Origin: Ensifer sesbaniae
GTDB lineage: Bacteria > Pseudomonadota > Alphaproteobacteria > Rhizobiales > Rhizobiaceae
DNA length: 64,000 bases
Assembly (NCBI RefSeq): GCF_013283665.1
Contig: NZ_JABEKU010000001.1
Location: forward strand, 1,674,001-1,738,000
Direction: 5' to 3'
Both the position numbers and the translations under genes were made by a program. Below the pieces are notes generated by a model, which was not told where the DNA came from, ran no database searches, and saw only the letters and a program-made list of their open reading frames with translations. This document shows, piece after piece, positions 44,828 to 53,042 of the stretch (its first letter is position 1; every line of letters begins with the position of its first letter).

Positions 44828-45706
44828 GTGTCCACAATTGTTTTTCCGTTTCGTCGGCTTTTGCTGGCCGTTGCCTTGTTTTCCGCGGCTTCCGTCGCCC
44901 AGGCGCAGGCTGTGAAGCCCTTCAAGGACGAACTCTTCTCCTATGGCAAGGTGCTGCAGCAGAATGATGACGGCGACGACCTGACCGTCGATTACCAGGA
45001 ACTGCGCGACATCAACGAACGGGACGAGATCCCGGAGCGCCGGGTGAAACGTGCCTATGTTTCGCTTGGCGTGAAGAGCGAGCAGGTCAACGAGACGCTG
45101 GACATTGGCGGCCATTCGCTCGATGTGACCCGCGTCGGTCCCGACCGTGGCGCTGCCTTCACGGTGATCTTCGTCCACGGCCGCGGCGGCGATCGCCGGC
45201 TCGGCACCAACGATTTTTCCTTCGGCGGCAACTTCAACCGGCTGAAGAACCTCGCTGTCGCCAATGGCGGCACCTACTACGCGCCAAGCGTCCGTTCCTT
45301 CGACACATCAGGCGCTGCAGATATTGCCGGCCTGGTGAAGCAGGCTTCCGAGCGGTCCGGCGGTCGCCCCGTGGTGCTCGCCTGCGCCTCGATGGGAAGC
45401 TTCATCTGCTGGGGCGTTTCGCGCGATGCCTCTGCCGTGGCGGCTCTCGGCGGCATGATGGTGATGGGGGGCGTGAGCGACCCCGATTTCACCAAGAGCG
45501 CTGCCTACAAGGCGAAGCTGCCGATGTTCTTCAGCCACGGCAGCCGCGACAGCGTCTATCCGGCCGAAAGCCAGAGGGCGCTCTACCGTGCGCTCAAGTC
45601 CAAGGGCTACCCGACACGCTTCGTTCTCTTCGAAACCGGCTCGCACGGCACCCCGCTGCGCATGACCGATTGGCGCGATGCGTTGAACTGGATCGGTCGC
45701 CACTGA
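44828..45706 (+). CDS. Exported alpha/beta-hydrolase
   Basis: This 292-residue protein begins with a signal peptide (FRRLLLAVALFSAASVAQAQA) and has an alpha/beta-hydrolase core. Visible elements are VIFVHGRGGDRRLGTND after the oxyanion strand, a nucleophile-elbow-like ACASMGSF in which the usual first glycine is replaced, SHGSRDSVYP carrying the acidic residue, and TGSHGTPLR with the catalytic His. It starts with GTG at 44828; TTG at 44822 is an alternative. It diverges from parE across a 251-bp gap. Substrate is unknown. Confidence 0.75.
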   Translation: MSTIVFPFRRLLLAVALFSAASVAQAQAVKPFKDELFSYGKVLQQNDDGDDLTVDYQELRDINERDEIPERRVKRAYVSLGVKSEQVNETLDIGGHSLDVTRVGPDRGAAFTVIFVHGRGGDRRLGTNDFSFGGNFNRLKNLAVANGGTYYAPSVRSFDTSGAADIAGLVKQASERSGGRPVVLACASMGSFICWGVSRDASAVAALGGMMVMGGVSDPDFTKSAAYKAKLPMFFSHGSRDSVYPAESQRALYRALKSKGYPTRFVLFETGSHGTPLRMTDWRDALNWIGRH

Positions 45707-45833
45707 CCTTTGTCGGCGCCGCTGACATTTGTTAACCAGCCCGACAGTTTCCGGGCGAGATTGTGGGCCGTGTTTCCACTCTGGAAAGTTGAAGACGTCA
45801 TCATGCCCGGCAATTATGGCTGGGGTGGAAATC

Positions 45834-47276
45834 ATGGACGCGCGCACCGAAACACGGCACGTTCCCCTGTGTGTGGATCTCGACGGTACTTTGTTGGCCG
45901 CCGATACGCTGTGGGAAGGTGCGGCGATCATCCTCTTGCGCAATCCCCTGATGCTCATTCCCATGCTGTTCTGGCTGGCGAAGGGCAAGGCGCGGCTGAA
46001 GCATGAGGTGGCCTTGCGTTCCGGCCGCCAGGCTCAGGACTGGCCTTACCGCCAGGCCGTCATCGATCGGCTGGCGGAGGAGAGAAAATCCGGGCGCGAA
46101 CTGGTGCTCGTCACCGGAGCGGCGCCATCCGTCGCCAGAGACGTTGCCGATCATGTCGGGCTCTTCTCCTCGGTCATGCATTCGACCGACGCGCTCAATC
46201 TGACGAGCAGCCGCAAGCGCCAGGCTTTGGTCGACCGCTACGGCGACGGTGCCTTCGACTATATGGGCAACAGCCGAGACGACATCGCCGTCTTCGAGGC
46301 GGCGCGGTGCGCGATCGTGGTTGCTCCGGACGCGGCCGCCGAAAAGTGGCGCCGCAATCATGATGCCGAGCGCCTGGATACCGGCCAGGTGAGCATGCTC
46401 GCGCCGCTGAAATCCATTCGGGTGCATCAATGGGCGAAAAACGTGCTCATCGTTGTGCCTATGATCCTCAATCACGAGGTCCTGCATCTCGACGCGATCG
46501 CCAGCGTCATCATTGCCTTCTTCGCGTTCAGTTTCCTCGCCTCGGCGGTCTACGTCATCAACGACCTTTCGGACCTTTCGAATGACCGTCGCCACGCGAA
46601 GAAGCGTCATCGGCCGCTCGCAAGCGGCCAGATGTCGGTGCCGACGGCGCTCATTCTTGCCGCCTGCCTCGTCCTGGCGTCGCTGTCGCTGACGCTTCTG
46701 CTGCCGTGGAAATTCGCCGGTGTGCTGGCGTTCTATGCCTGCGCGACGACGGCCTATACCTTCGTGCTGAAGCGCAAGCTGCTGGTCGACGTCTTCACGC
46801 TTGCCGGCCTCTACACCACGCGCATTGTTGCCGGTGCTGCGGCCACGGGCACGGAACTCTCCTTCTGGCTGGTTTCCTTCGCGATCTTCTTCTTTCTCAG
46901 CCTGGCGCTGGTGAAGCGCTACGTCGAGTTGCACGAGTTTGACGACAAGGACGGCGGCAACGTTCCGGGCCGCGGCTATCTTGCTGTCGATTTCGAGATG
47001 GTGGGGCAGGCCGGCGTCGCTTCCGCCTTCACCTCGGCCCTGGTCCTTGCGCTCTACGTGCACAGCAAGGAACTCCAGGAAATGTACACCACGCCCTGGG
47101 CGCTGTGGCCGCTTTGCCCGCTGGTGCTCTATATGTTGTTGCGCATCTGGATGCTTGCGCGTCGCGGCATGCTGCATGAAGACCCCGTTGTCTTCATCAT
47201 GCGTGACTGGCGCAGCCAATTGACCATGCTGGTCGGCGCGCTGTTGATCCTGTTTGGAGCCATCGGGCCGCAATGA
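45834..47276 (+). CDS. HAD phosphatase - UbiA prenyltransferase fusion (DPPR synthase-like)
   Basis: This 480-residue protein joins two enzymes. Residues 1 to about 200 are a HAD phosphatase: motif I DLDGTLL (Asp15, Asp17), VLVTGAAPS, and GNSRDDIAVF. The rest is a UbiA-type transmembrane prenyltransferase. Its first Asp motif is NDLSDLSNDRRHAKKRHRPL (Asn243-Asp251) and its second spans LKRKLLVDVFTLAGLYTTRI (Asp319). Both match 5-phosphoribosyl-polyprenyl-phosphate synthases such as mycobacterial Rv3806c. I infer transfer of phosphoribosyl to polyprenyl phosphate and 5'-dephosphorylation by one chain. ATG at 45834 is used; ATG at 45816 is possible. Its stop overlaps the next start. Confidence 0.9.
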   Translation: MDARTETRHVPLCVDLDGTLLAADTLWEGAAIILLRNPLMLIPMLFWLAKGKARLKHEVALRSGRQAQDWPYRQAVIDRLAEERKSGRELVLVTGAAPSVARDVADHVGLFSSVMHSTDALNLTSSRKRQALVDRYGDGAFDYMGNSRDDIAVFEAARCAIVVAPDAAAEKWRRNHDAERLDTGQVSMLAPLKSIRVHQWAKNVLIVVPMILNHEVLHLDAIASVIIAFFAFSFLASAVYVINDLSDLSNDRRHAKKRHRPLASGQMSVPTALILAACLVLASLSLTLLLPWKFAGVLAFYACATTAYTFVLKRKLLVDVFTLAGLYTTRIVAGAAATGTELSFWLVSFAIFFFLSLALVKRYVELHEFDDKDGGNVPGRGYLAVDFEMVGQAGVASAFTSALVLALYVHSKELQEMYTTPWALWPLCPLVLYMLLRIWMLARRGMLHEDPVVFIMRDWRSQLTMLVGALLILFGAIGPQ

Positions 47277-48595
47277 GTTTGCTGGATCATGAAAGCTGGG
47301 GTCGGCTCGACAATCGCGCGCGGCCGGCCATCTCGCCCGACGACTATGAGGACCGTCTCGGCAGCCTGGAGGCCGGTGGCTACTTGCCCTTCGGCAACGG
47401 CCGCAGCTATGGCGACAGTTGCCACAATGACCGGGGCACGCTGATCGAAAGCCGCCGACATGGCCGGATCATCGCCTTCGATCCCGGCACCGGGAAGATG
47501 ACCTGCGAGGCCGGCGTGACCTTGCGTCAGGTGCTCGAACGCGCGATCGAACATCGCTTCTTCCTGCCGGTCACCCCTGGTACGGCTTTCGTCACCGTCG
47601 GCGGCGCCCTTGCCAACGACGTCCACGGCAAGAACCACCATGCGCGCGGCACCTTCGGCAATCACGTGACGGGTTTCACGCTCCTGCGTTCGAACGGGGA
47701 TCGGCTGACCTGTTCGCCGGAAGAGAACTCTGAACTCTACGCCGCGACCATCGGCGGCATGGGCCTGACGGGCTTGATCCTGACCGTGGATCTGCGGCTG
47801 ATGAAGGTGCCGTCGCCGCATGTCCAGCAACATGCGATCCGCTTCGACAACCTCGACCAATACTTCGCCCTCGTCGATCGCGTCGACCAGGAGCACGAAT
47901 ACTCCGTTGCCTGGATCGATCAGCTCGCAACCGGTTCCCGCGCGGGCAGGGGTGTATTGCTGGCCGGCGACCACGCCGATGGCTCCTGCGAGTTGCCCGA
48001 CATCCCAAAGGGACTGAAGCTGTCGGTGCCCTTCGCGCCGCCTTTCAACCTTCTGAACCGGGCAACGCTCAAGGCTTTCAACGAATATTACTTCCGCAAG
48101 GAAAAGCCGGGTGAAACCGTGACGACGGTTCCCTGGACATCCTATTTCTATCCGCTGGATGCGATCGGTGCCTGGAACAGGCTTTACGGTCCGCGCGGTC
48201 TCTACCAGCACCAGAGCGTCTATCCGACGGACCGTGCACCGGAGATCACGGCGAAGCTGATGGAGACCGCTCGGCTTGCCGGCCACGCGTCGTTCCTCAC
48301 GGTTCTGAAGCGTTTCGGCGACATCGGCTCGCGCGGTCTTCTTTCCTTCCCGCGACCCGGTTTTACTTTGACATTGGACTTCGCCAATCAAGGTGAACGG
48401 ACAGTAAAGCTCCTGGATGCGCTCGATCGCATCGTGATCGAGGCCGGCGGTGCGATCAATCCGTACAAGGATGCCCGCATGAGCCCGCAAGTCTTTGAAA
48501 AATCGTTCCCTTCCTGGAAAAAGCTCGAGGCGCTGCGCGATCCTGCGCTCGTTTCCAACTTCTGGAAGCGCACGGCTCTGGCTTTGCCAGAATGA
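47273..48595 (+). CDS. DprE1-like FAD-dependent polyprenyl-phosphoribose 2-oxidase
   Basis: This 440-residue protein is a VAO-type FAD oxidoreductase. PLPFGNGRSYGDSCHND-like sequence and PGTAFVTVGGALANDVHGKN followed by HHARGTFGNHV closely match DprE1, which oxidises decaprenyl-phosphoribose to the 2-keto intermediate of the arabinose route. The catalytic lysine is kept (Lys399 in PYKDARM). The position of mycobacterial Cys387, target of benzothiazinones, is Thr367 in FTLTLDF. The start overlaps the stop of the HAD-UbiA gene by four bases. No separate DprE2-type short SDR is adjacent. Confidence 0.9.
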   Translation: MSLLDHESWGRLDNRARPAISPDDYEDRLGSLEAGGYLPFGNGRSYGDSCHNDRGTLIESRRHGRIIAFDPGTGKMTCEAGVTLRQVLERAIEHRFFLPVTPGTAFVTVGGALANDVHGKNHHARGTFGNHVTGFTLLRSNGDRLTCSPEENSELYAATIGGMGLTGLILTVDLRLMKVPSPHVQQHAIRFDNLDQYFALVDRVDQEHEYSVAWIDQLATGSRAGRGVLLAGDHADGSCELPDIPKGLKLSVPFAPPFNLLNRATLKAFNEYYFRKEKPGETVTTVPWTSYFYPLDAIGAWNRLYGPRGLYQHQSVYPTDRAPEITAKLMETARLAGHASFLTVLKRFGDIGSRGLLSFPRPGFTLTLDFANQGERTVKLLDALDRIVIEAGGAINPYKDARMSPQVFEKSFPSWKKLEALRDPALVSNFWKRTALALPE

Positions 48596-48688
48596 GAATG
48601 CAGACAATTTTATTCAATTAAACTTTCAAACTTCACGGAAAATCCGCCTCTTGCCCGTAAGTACATTTGCGGGACTGGGAGTAAAACA

Positions 48689-49129
48689 ATGAAATATATT
48701 TCATTCATTCTCTTTACGGTGCTTACCAACGCTGCCGCTCAGCTCATGCTGAAGCAGGGAATGATGACGCTCGGACCGATATCGATGACCGCCGAAACGG
48801 CGATCGTCCGGCTGTTCCAGATCGTCTTCAACCCCTGGGTCTTTGCCGGCCTCGCGACCTTCGTCATTTCGATGGCGTCGCATCTCTATGTGCTGTCGAA
48901 GGTCGAGCTTTCCTTTGCCTATCCTTTCCTGAGCCTCGCTTACGTTGCCGTCGCGGTCTTCGCCTATTTCGTTTTCCGCGAGGACCTCAATGCCTGGCGC
49001 ATCGCCGGTATCGCGCTGATCTGTGCAGGAACCGTTCTCATCGCCCAGTCGGGCATCTCATCCCATGCCGATGACAAGTCGGCTGAAGCCGCCGGGGTGG
49101 GCACCGCAGAATTCGGGAGCAAGTCATGA
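48689..49129 (+). CDS. Small EamA/DMT-family transporter (four helices)
   Basis: This 146-residue protein has four transmembrane helices: an AAAQLMLKQGM start, a VFAGLATFVISMASHLYVLS helix, SFAYPFLSLAYVAVAVFAYF and a final GIALICAGTVLIAQSG. A hydrophilic tail of about 25 residues follows. It is a half-size member of the EamA superfamily, like the ArnE/ArnF pair that flips undecaprenyl-phosphate-aminoarabinose; such proteins act as dimers. It lies 93 bases after the DprE1-like gene and overlaps the next gene by four bases. I infer that it flips the lipid-linked sugar made by the cluster. Confidence 0.85.
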   Translation: MKYISFILFTVLTNAAAQLMLKQGMMTLGPISMTAETAIVRLFQIVFNPWVFAGLATFVISMASHLYVLSKVELSFAYPFLSLAYVAVAVFAYFVFREDLNAWRIAGIALICAGTVLIAQSGISSHADDKSAEAAGVGTAEFGSKS

Positions 49130-50136
49130 AACACATCATCTTTGGTGGCGACGGCTTCGTTGGCCGTCACCTGGCGGAGCGCCTAGTCAAGGACGGCGAG
49201 GAAGTCGTGATCGCCGATATCGTCAAGTCCGACCTGCCGCATTACGGCCGCGCCCGCTTCGTCCATTGCGACGTCACCGATCTGGAATCTGTTCAAAAGG
49301 TCGGGATCGGCGCGGACGATATGGTCTACAACATGGCGGCGAAGATGCTGTCGCCGCTGCAGATCCGCTCGAAACGATGGGAATTCTTCTGGCCCGTCAA
49401 CTATTACGGCGCCGAAAACATCATGAAGGCCATGGATGCCGCCGGCGCGTCGCGTCTGGTGCAGTTCACCACCGACATGATCTACGGCCATACGGTCCAG
49501 TCGCCGCAGACGGAGGATCACCCGGCAAAGCCGCTCGGTGAGTACGGTAAGTCGAAGTGGGCGACGGAACAGCTCGCGGTGCAATGGCGCAAGCAGGGCA
49601 TGAACATTGCGATCTTCCGCCCGCGCCTCATCATTGGCCCCGGCCGTCTCGGCATTCTCGAGAAATTGTTCAAGCTGATCGACCTGAACCTGCCGGTGCC
49701 GATGATCGGCTCGGGCAAGGTGCCCTACCAGTTCATTTCGGTCTTCGATTGCGCCGAAGCCGCGCGCCTTGCCTGGAAGGGCGGCGTGCCGAACGAAGCC
49801 TATAATCTCGGCTCCGACAATCCGCCTTCCGTGCGCGACCTGCTCGGCAATCTGATCAGGCACGCGGGTTCCAAGTCCTTCCTGCTGCCGACGCCCGCCT
49901 TCGCGGTCAAGCAGACACTGGCCTTCTTCGACCTGATCAACAGGCCGATCATGGATCCGGAGCAGTATCTGATCGCCGACGAGATGTGCGTGCGCGAAAC
50001 CGGCAAGCTGAAGCGTGAGCTCGGCTGGCGTGCCGAATACAATGACGGCGACATGCTAATCGCCGCCTACGACGAATATCGGGCGAAGAAGACGGGCGCC
50101 GTTTCCACCGCTGCCGTCGCCGTGCCGGCCGAATGA
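49126..50136 (+). CDS. Extended SDR, NAD-dependent epimerase/dehydratase
   Basis: This 336-residue extended short-chain dehydrogenase starts with the dinucleotide-binding motif HIIFGGDGFVGRHLAERL and has the active site Thr/Tyr/Lys in FTTDMIYGH and GEYGKSKWATE (YxxxK). The IFRPRLIIGPGRLG and VFDCAEAARLAWKGG segments are typical of nucleotide-sugar epimerases and reductases. The product is not predictable. In context it might reduce or epimerise the keto-sugar intermediate. Start and stop both overlap neighbouring genes by four bases, so it is firmly part of the cluster. Confidence 0.88.
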   Translation: MKHIIFGGDGFVGRHLAERLVKDGEEVVIADIVKSDLPHYGRARFVHCDVTDLESVQKVGIGADDMVYNMAAKMLSPLQIRSKRWEFFWPVNYYGAENIMKAMDAAGASRLVQFTTDMIYGHTVQSPQTEDHPAKPLGEYGKSKWATEQLAVQWRKQGMNIAIFRPRLIIGPGRLGILEKLFKLIDLNLPVPMIGSGKVPYQFISVFDCAEAARLAWKGGVPNEAYNLGSDNPPSVRDLLGNLIRHAGSKSFLLPTPAFAVKQTLAFFDLINRPIMDPEQYLIADEMCVRETGKLKRELGWRAEYNDGDMLIAAYDEYRAKKTGAVSTAAVAVPAE

Positions 50137-51599
50137 GGGGAGACACCATGCTGGACATACCGAACCGTATCGCCGTTGCCGCCCCCTCGCTTGACGGTGG
50201 CGTGACCAAGCCCGACCTCATCACCGTCGAACAGGCGAAAGCCATGTCGATCGGCGACATCACCACGGCTTTCAAGGAGCACCTGAACCCAGGACAGCTC
50301 CACTTCATGAAGCTTCTCGGCTTCCACAAGGTGAAGATCGAGAGCGCCGAGGGCATGTTCTACACCGACCAGAACGGCCGAAAGATCCTCGATTTCTTCG
50401 GCGGCTTCGGCTCGCTCGCCTTCGGCCACAATCATCCGCGCATCCTCGATGCGCGCCAGAAGTTCCAGGACGAAAAGCGCCACGAGATCGCGATCGCCTT
50501 CATGTCGCAATATGCGGCGGCTCTGGCGAAGAACATCGCTGCCTGCTCGCCCGGCGATCTCAACATGGTCTTTCTCGGATCGTCCGGTTCGGAAGCGATG
50601 GAGGCGGCGGTCAAGCTCGCCGAGCGCGCCGCCGGTCCGAAGCGGCCGAAGGTCGTCCATGCCGAGAATTCCTTCCACGGCAAGACCAAAGGCGTGCTCG
50701 CCATCACCGATGGCCAGCTTTACCGCGCCGACTTCAAGGTCACCGACAATACGGTCCGCGTGCCCTTTGCCGATATCGACGCCGTGGAGAACGCCTTCAA
50801 GTCCGATCCGGAAATCGGCGTCATCGTGCTCGAAACCATCCAGGGCGGCGGCGGCATCATCCAGGCGCCGGCCGAATACTGGCAGAAGCTGCGCGCGCTC
50901 TGCGACAAATACGGCGTGCTCTGGGTCGCCGACGAGGTGCAGTGCGGCTATGGCCGCTCCGGTCGCTTCTATGCCTTTGAGCATTATGGCGTCGTGCCCG
51001 ATGTGACCGCGCTTGCCAAGTCGCTCGGCGCCGGCAAGGCTGCCGTTGGTGCGATGATCGCGCGCCGTGAAGTCTACATGAAGGCCTATGGCACGCCGAA
51101 GACCGCGATGATCCACGCCATGGCAACCTTCGGCGGCATGGGCGAGGCCTGTGTGACGGCGATCGAGGGCATCAACGTGCTCTACGACGAACACCTGATC
51201 GATCGCGCCGCCGACAGCGGCGAATATCTGCTCGAGCGCCTGCAGGCGCTGAAGGGGAAGTATCCGAAGATCATCAAGGACGTGCGCGGCAAGGGGCTGA
51301 TGGTCGGCCTCGAGTTCCAGGACTTCAGCCAGACGCTGCCGATGGTTCTGCGCCCTGTCGTCTCGATGCTCGACGACAAGCTCAAGGGCTCGCTCTCGGG
51401 CTTCATTGGCGCGCTGCTGCTGCGCGACTACGACGTGCTCGTCGCCTTCACTGAATACAATCGCAATGTCATCCGGCTCGAGCCGCCGCTGATTTGCGAG
51501 CGCGCCCACGTCGACCAGTTCATCGCTGCGTTGGACGACCTGCTCGGCCGCGGCATCGTACGCATCGTCAAGGATTTCGTCGGCAGCCAGATCGGCTGA
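50133..51599 (+). CDS. Class III PLP-dependent aminotransferase
   Basis: This 488-residue protein matches class III aminotransferases. DFFGGFGSLAFGHNHPRI is near the start, and FLGSSGSEAMEAAVKLAERA binds the cofactor phosphate. LWVADEVQCGYGRSGRFYAFEH holds the Asp that contacts the pyridine nitrogen. TALAKSLGAGKAAVGAM holds the Schiff-base lysine. The acceptor cannot be read from sequence. Its start overlaps the SDR gene by four bases and it ends the cluster at a bidirectional hairpin. I infer a ketosugar as a possible substrate because the cluster makes one. Confidence 0.9.
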   Translation: MRGDTMLDIPNRIAVAAPSLDGGVTKPDLITVEQAKAMSIGDITTAFKEHLNPGQLHFMKLLGFHKVKIESAEGMFYTDQNGRKILDFFGGFGSLAFGHNHPRILDARQKFQDEKRHEIAIAFMSQYAAALAKNIAACSPGDLNMVFLGSSGSEAMEAAVKLAERAAGPKRPKVVHAENSFHGKTKGVLAITDGQLYRADFKVTDNTVRVPFADIDAVENAFKSDPEIGVIVLETIQGGGGIIQAPAEYWQKLRALCDKYGVLWVADEVQCGYGRSGRFYAFEHYGVVPDVTALAKSLGAGKAAVGAMIARREVYMKAYGTPKTAMIHAMATFGGMGEACVTAIEGINVLYDEHLIDRAADSGEYLLERLQALKGKYPKIIKDVRGKGLMVGLEFQDFSQTLPMVLRPVVSMLDDKLKGSLSGFIGALLLRDYDVLVAFTEYNRNVIRLEPPLICERAHVDQFIAALDDLLGRGIVRIVKDFVGSQIG

Positions 51600-51620
51600 A
51601 CGACGAGCCTATCCTTCGCC

Positions 51621-51651
51621 AAGGGCAGGGGCGTTCAGCGCCTCTGCCCTT
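51621..51651. terminator. Bidirectional hairpin between the aminotransferase and yceI
   Basis: AAGGGCAGGGGC pairs with GCCTCTGCCCTT (12 bp, one wobble) around a seven-base loop between convergent genes. The stem overlaps the last codons of the YceI gene. Confidence 0.7.
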
Positions 51652-52234
51652 TGATGTTCATGTCGAATTCGACGACGTTGGAATAGATCGGCGTGCCGAC
51701 ATCCATGCCGTAGGGCGAGCGGTGGATATTGCCGCGGATGTTGAAGGCGATCGAACCGCGATTCCAGTCAAGCAGCGTGACGGAGAAGCGCTCCTTGCGG
51801 GAGGTGCCGCGGGCCGTCAATGTTCCCTCGACCGCCGCCGTATCGGGGCCGGTCTGCTTCACGTTCGTCGAGCGGAAGGTGACGGTGCTGTAGTTGGCAG
51901 TATCGAAGACGGCGCTCGATTTCAGGAAATCCTCGACACGCTTCTCTCCCGTTTTCACACTCGCCGGATAAAGCGTGAACTCGACCGTTGAGCGGCCGAC
52001 ATCATTTCGGTCGATGCGGAAACTTCCGGAAAATTTGCCGAAGTCACCGGCAATTCCTCCGCCGCCACCGGTTTGTGCCACCGTGAAATGGATGCGGGAG
52101 GCAGAGGTGATGCCATAGTTGCCGGCGGCGTCGGCAAGGTCAGGCGCGGCGGCGAATGTGAGTGACGCACCGGGCATGACCGCCAGAAAGGCGAGTGCAA
52201 TTGCCCTGGGTGGTGGTTGCAGGCGCAGTGTCAT
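51635..52234 (-). CDS. YceI-family periplasmic protein
   Basis: This 199-residue protein has a signal peptide (MTLRLQPPPRAIALAFLAVM, cleaved near FAAAPD) and a YceI lipocalin-like barrel. It contains GNYGITSASRIHFTVAQTG, GKFSGSFRIDRND, FDTANYSTVTFRST and GTLTARGTSRKERFSV. YceI proteins bind isoprenoids or amphiphiles; the role is unsettled. ATG at 52232-52234 overlaps the stop of the cytochrome b561 gene by four bases, a common pairing. It converges on the polyprenyl cluster. Confidence 0.92.
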   Translation of the reverse strand: MTLRLQPPPRAIALAFLAVMPGASLTFAAAPDLADAAGNYGITSASRIHFTVAQTGGGGGIAGDFGKFSGSFRIDRNDVGRSTVEFTLYPASVKTGEKRVEDFLKSSAVFDTANYSTVTFRSTNVKQTGPDTAAVEGTLTARGTSRKERFSVTLLDWNRGSIAFNIRGNIHRSPYGMDVGTPIYSNVVEFDMNIKGQRR

Positions 52235-52851
52235 GGTTTCTTCCTTCCAGCGATCACCGGATCTGCGCTCGCCGCTTGGGAGCGTTTACGGCGGTGCGAT
52301 CCGGCCGACAGCATGCGAACGAGGACGTCGTCCCGGCGCGCAAAGTGGTGGTAGAGGGCGGCCAATGCGTGAAACGCGACAAAAGCGAGGAGCAGGTAGG
52401 CGAGCGTCATATGGACGAGCGTCCAGAAGTCCTCGGCCGGCGCCGATTTCGCCATCGGCAGATGCGGTATGATGAACCAGTTGAAATAGAAGCTGGGAAT
52501 ATTCAGCGTCGAGGTCGACGCGACGGCCCAGCCGGCGAGCGGGACCGCGAGAGCAAGCCCGATGAGCACGATATGGGTGACGCTGCCGGCACGCTGTTCA
52601 AGTGGGCTGAGGCCTGCTGGCGGTTGGGGGCGAAGCTCGATCACGTGCCAGAGGGCGCGGATTGCCGCCAGGCCAAGCGCGGTGAAACCCAGCGACTTGT
52701 GCCACTGGTAGAGCGAAAACTGCAGCGCTGGGTCGATCGGAACCCGGCGCATGATGAAGCCGAGGGCGAGCAAGGCGAGAATGATCACGGCAATCGTCCA
52801 GTGAAGAACGATGGTGACCCAGCCGAACCCGGCCCTGTCGTTGCGCAACAT
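52231..52851 (-). CDS. Cytochrome b561-family membrane protein
   Basis: This 206-residue protein has four transmembrane helices and the haem-ligand histidines expected of bacterial b561: VTIVLHWTIAVIILALL, LYQWHKSLGFTALGL, and LVHMTLAYLLLAFVAFHALAALYHHF. It transfers electrons in the inner membrane, often from quinol. ATG at 52851 is used; the frame is open to 53067. It overlaps yceI by four bases, so the two are translationally coupled. Confidence 0.92.
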   Translation of the reverse strand: MLRNDRAGFGWVTIVLHWTIAVIILALLALGFIMRRVPIDPALQFSLYQWHKSLGFTALGLAAIRALWHVIELRPQPPAGLSPLEQRAGSVTHIVLIGLALAVPLAGWAVASTSTLNIPSFYFNWFIIPHLPMAKSAPAEDFWTLVHMTLAYLLLAFVAFHALAALYHHFARRDDVLVRMLSAGSHRRKRSQAASADPVIAGRKKP

Positions 52852-53042
52852 GATCGTCTCCGTGTTCGCCAGCCCGGCCGCTACAATTCGGTTACGGCGG
52901 TGAGACCCATGAGCCCATGCTTTTATTCGCCGATAATACCGTAAAATTGCACTGCGATCTTGTTGAGGTCGGCAAGCTGTGGTCCACTTGCAGTGGAGGG
53001 GACACGGAGGAGTTGTTCCTGGGAGCAGTTGGGCTGGCATAC

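Noticed and set aside
45801-48607. Long minus-strand open frames (about 490 codons each) opposite the UbiA and DprE1 genes
   Set aside because: They overlap convincing plus-strand genes with clear motifs and junction overlaps; the antisense translations show no domains.
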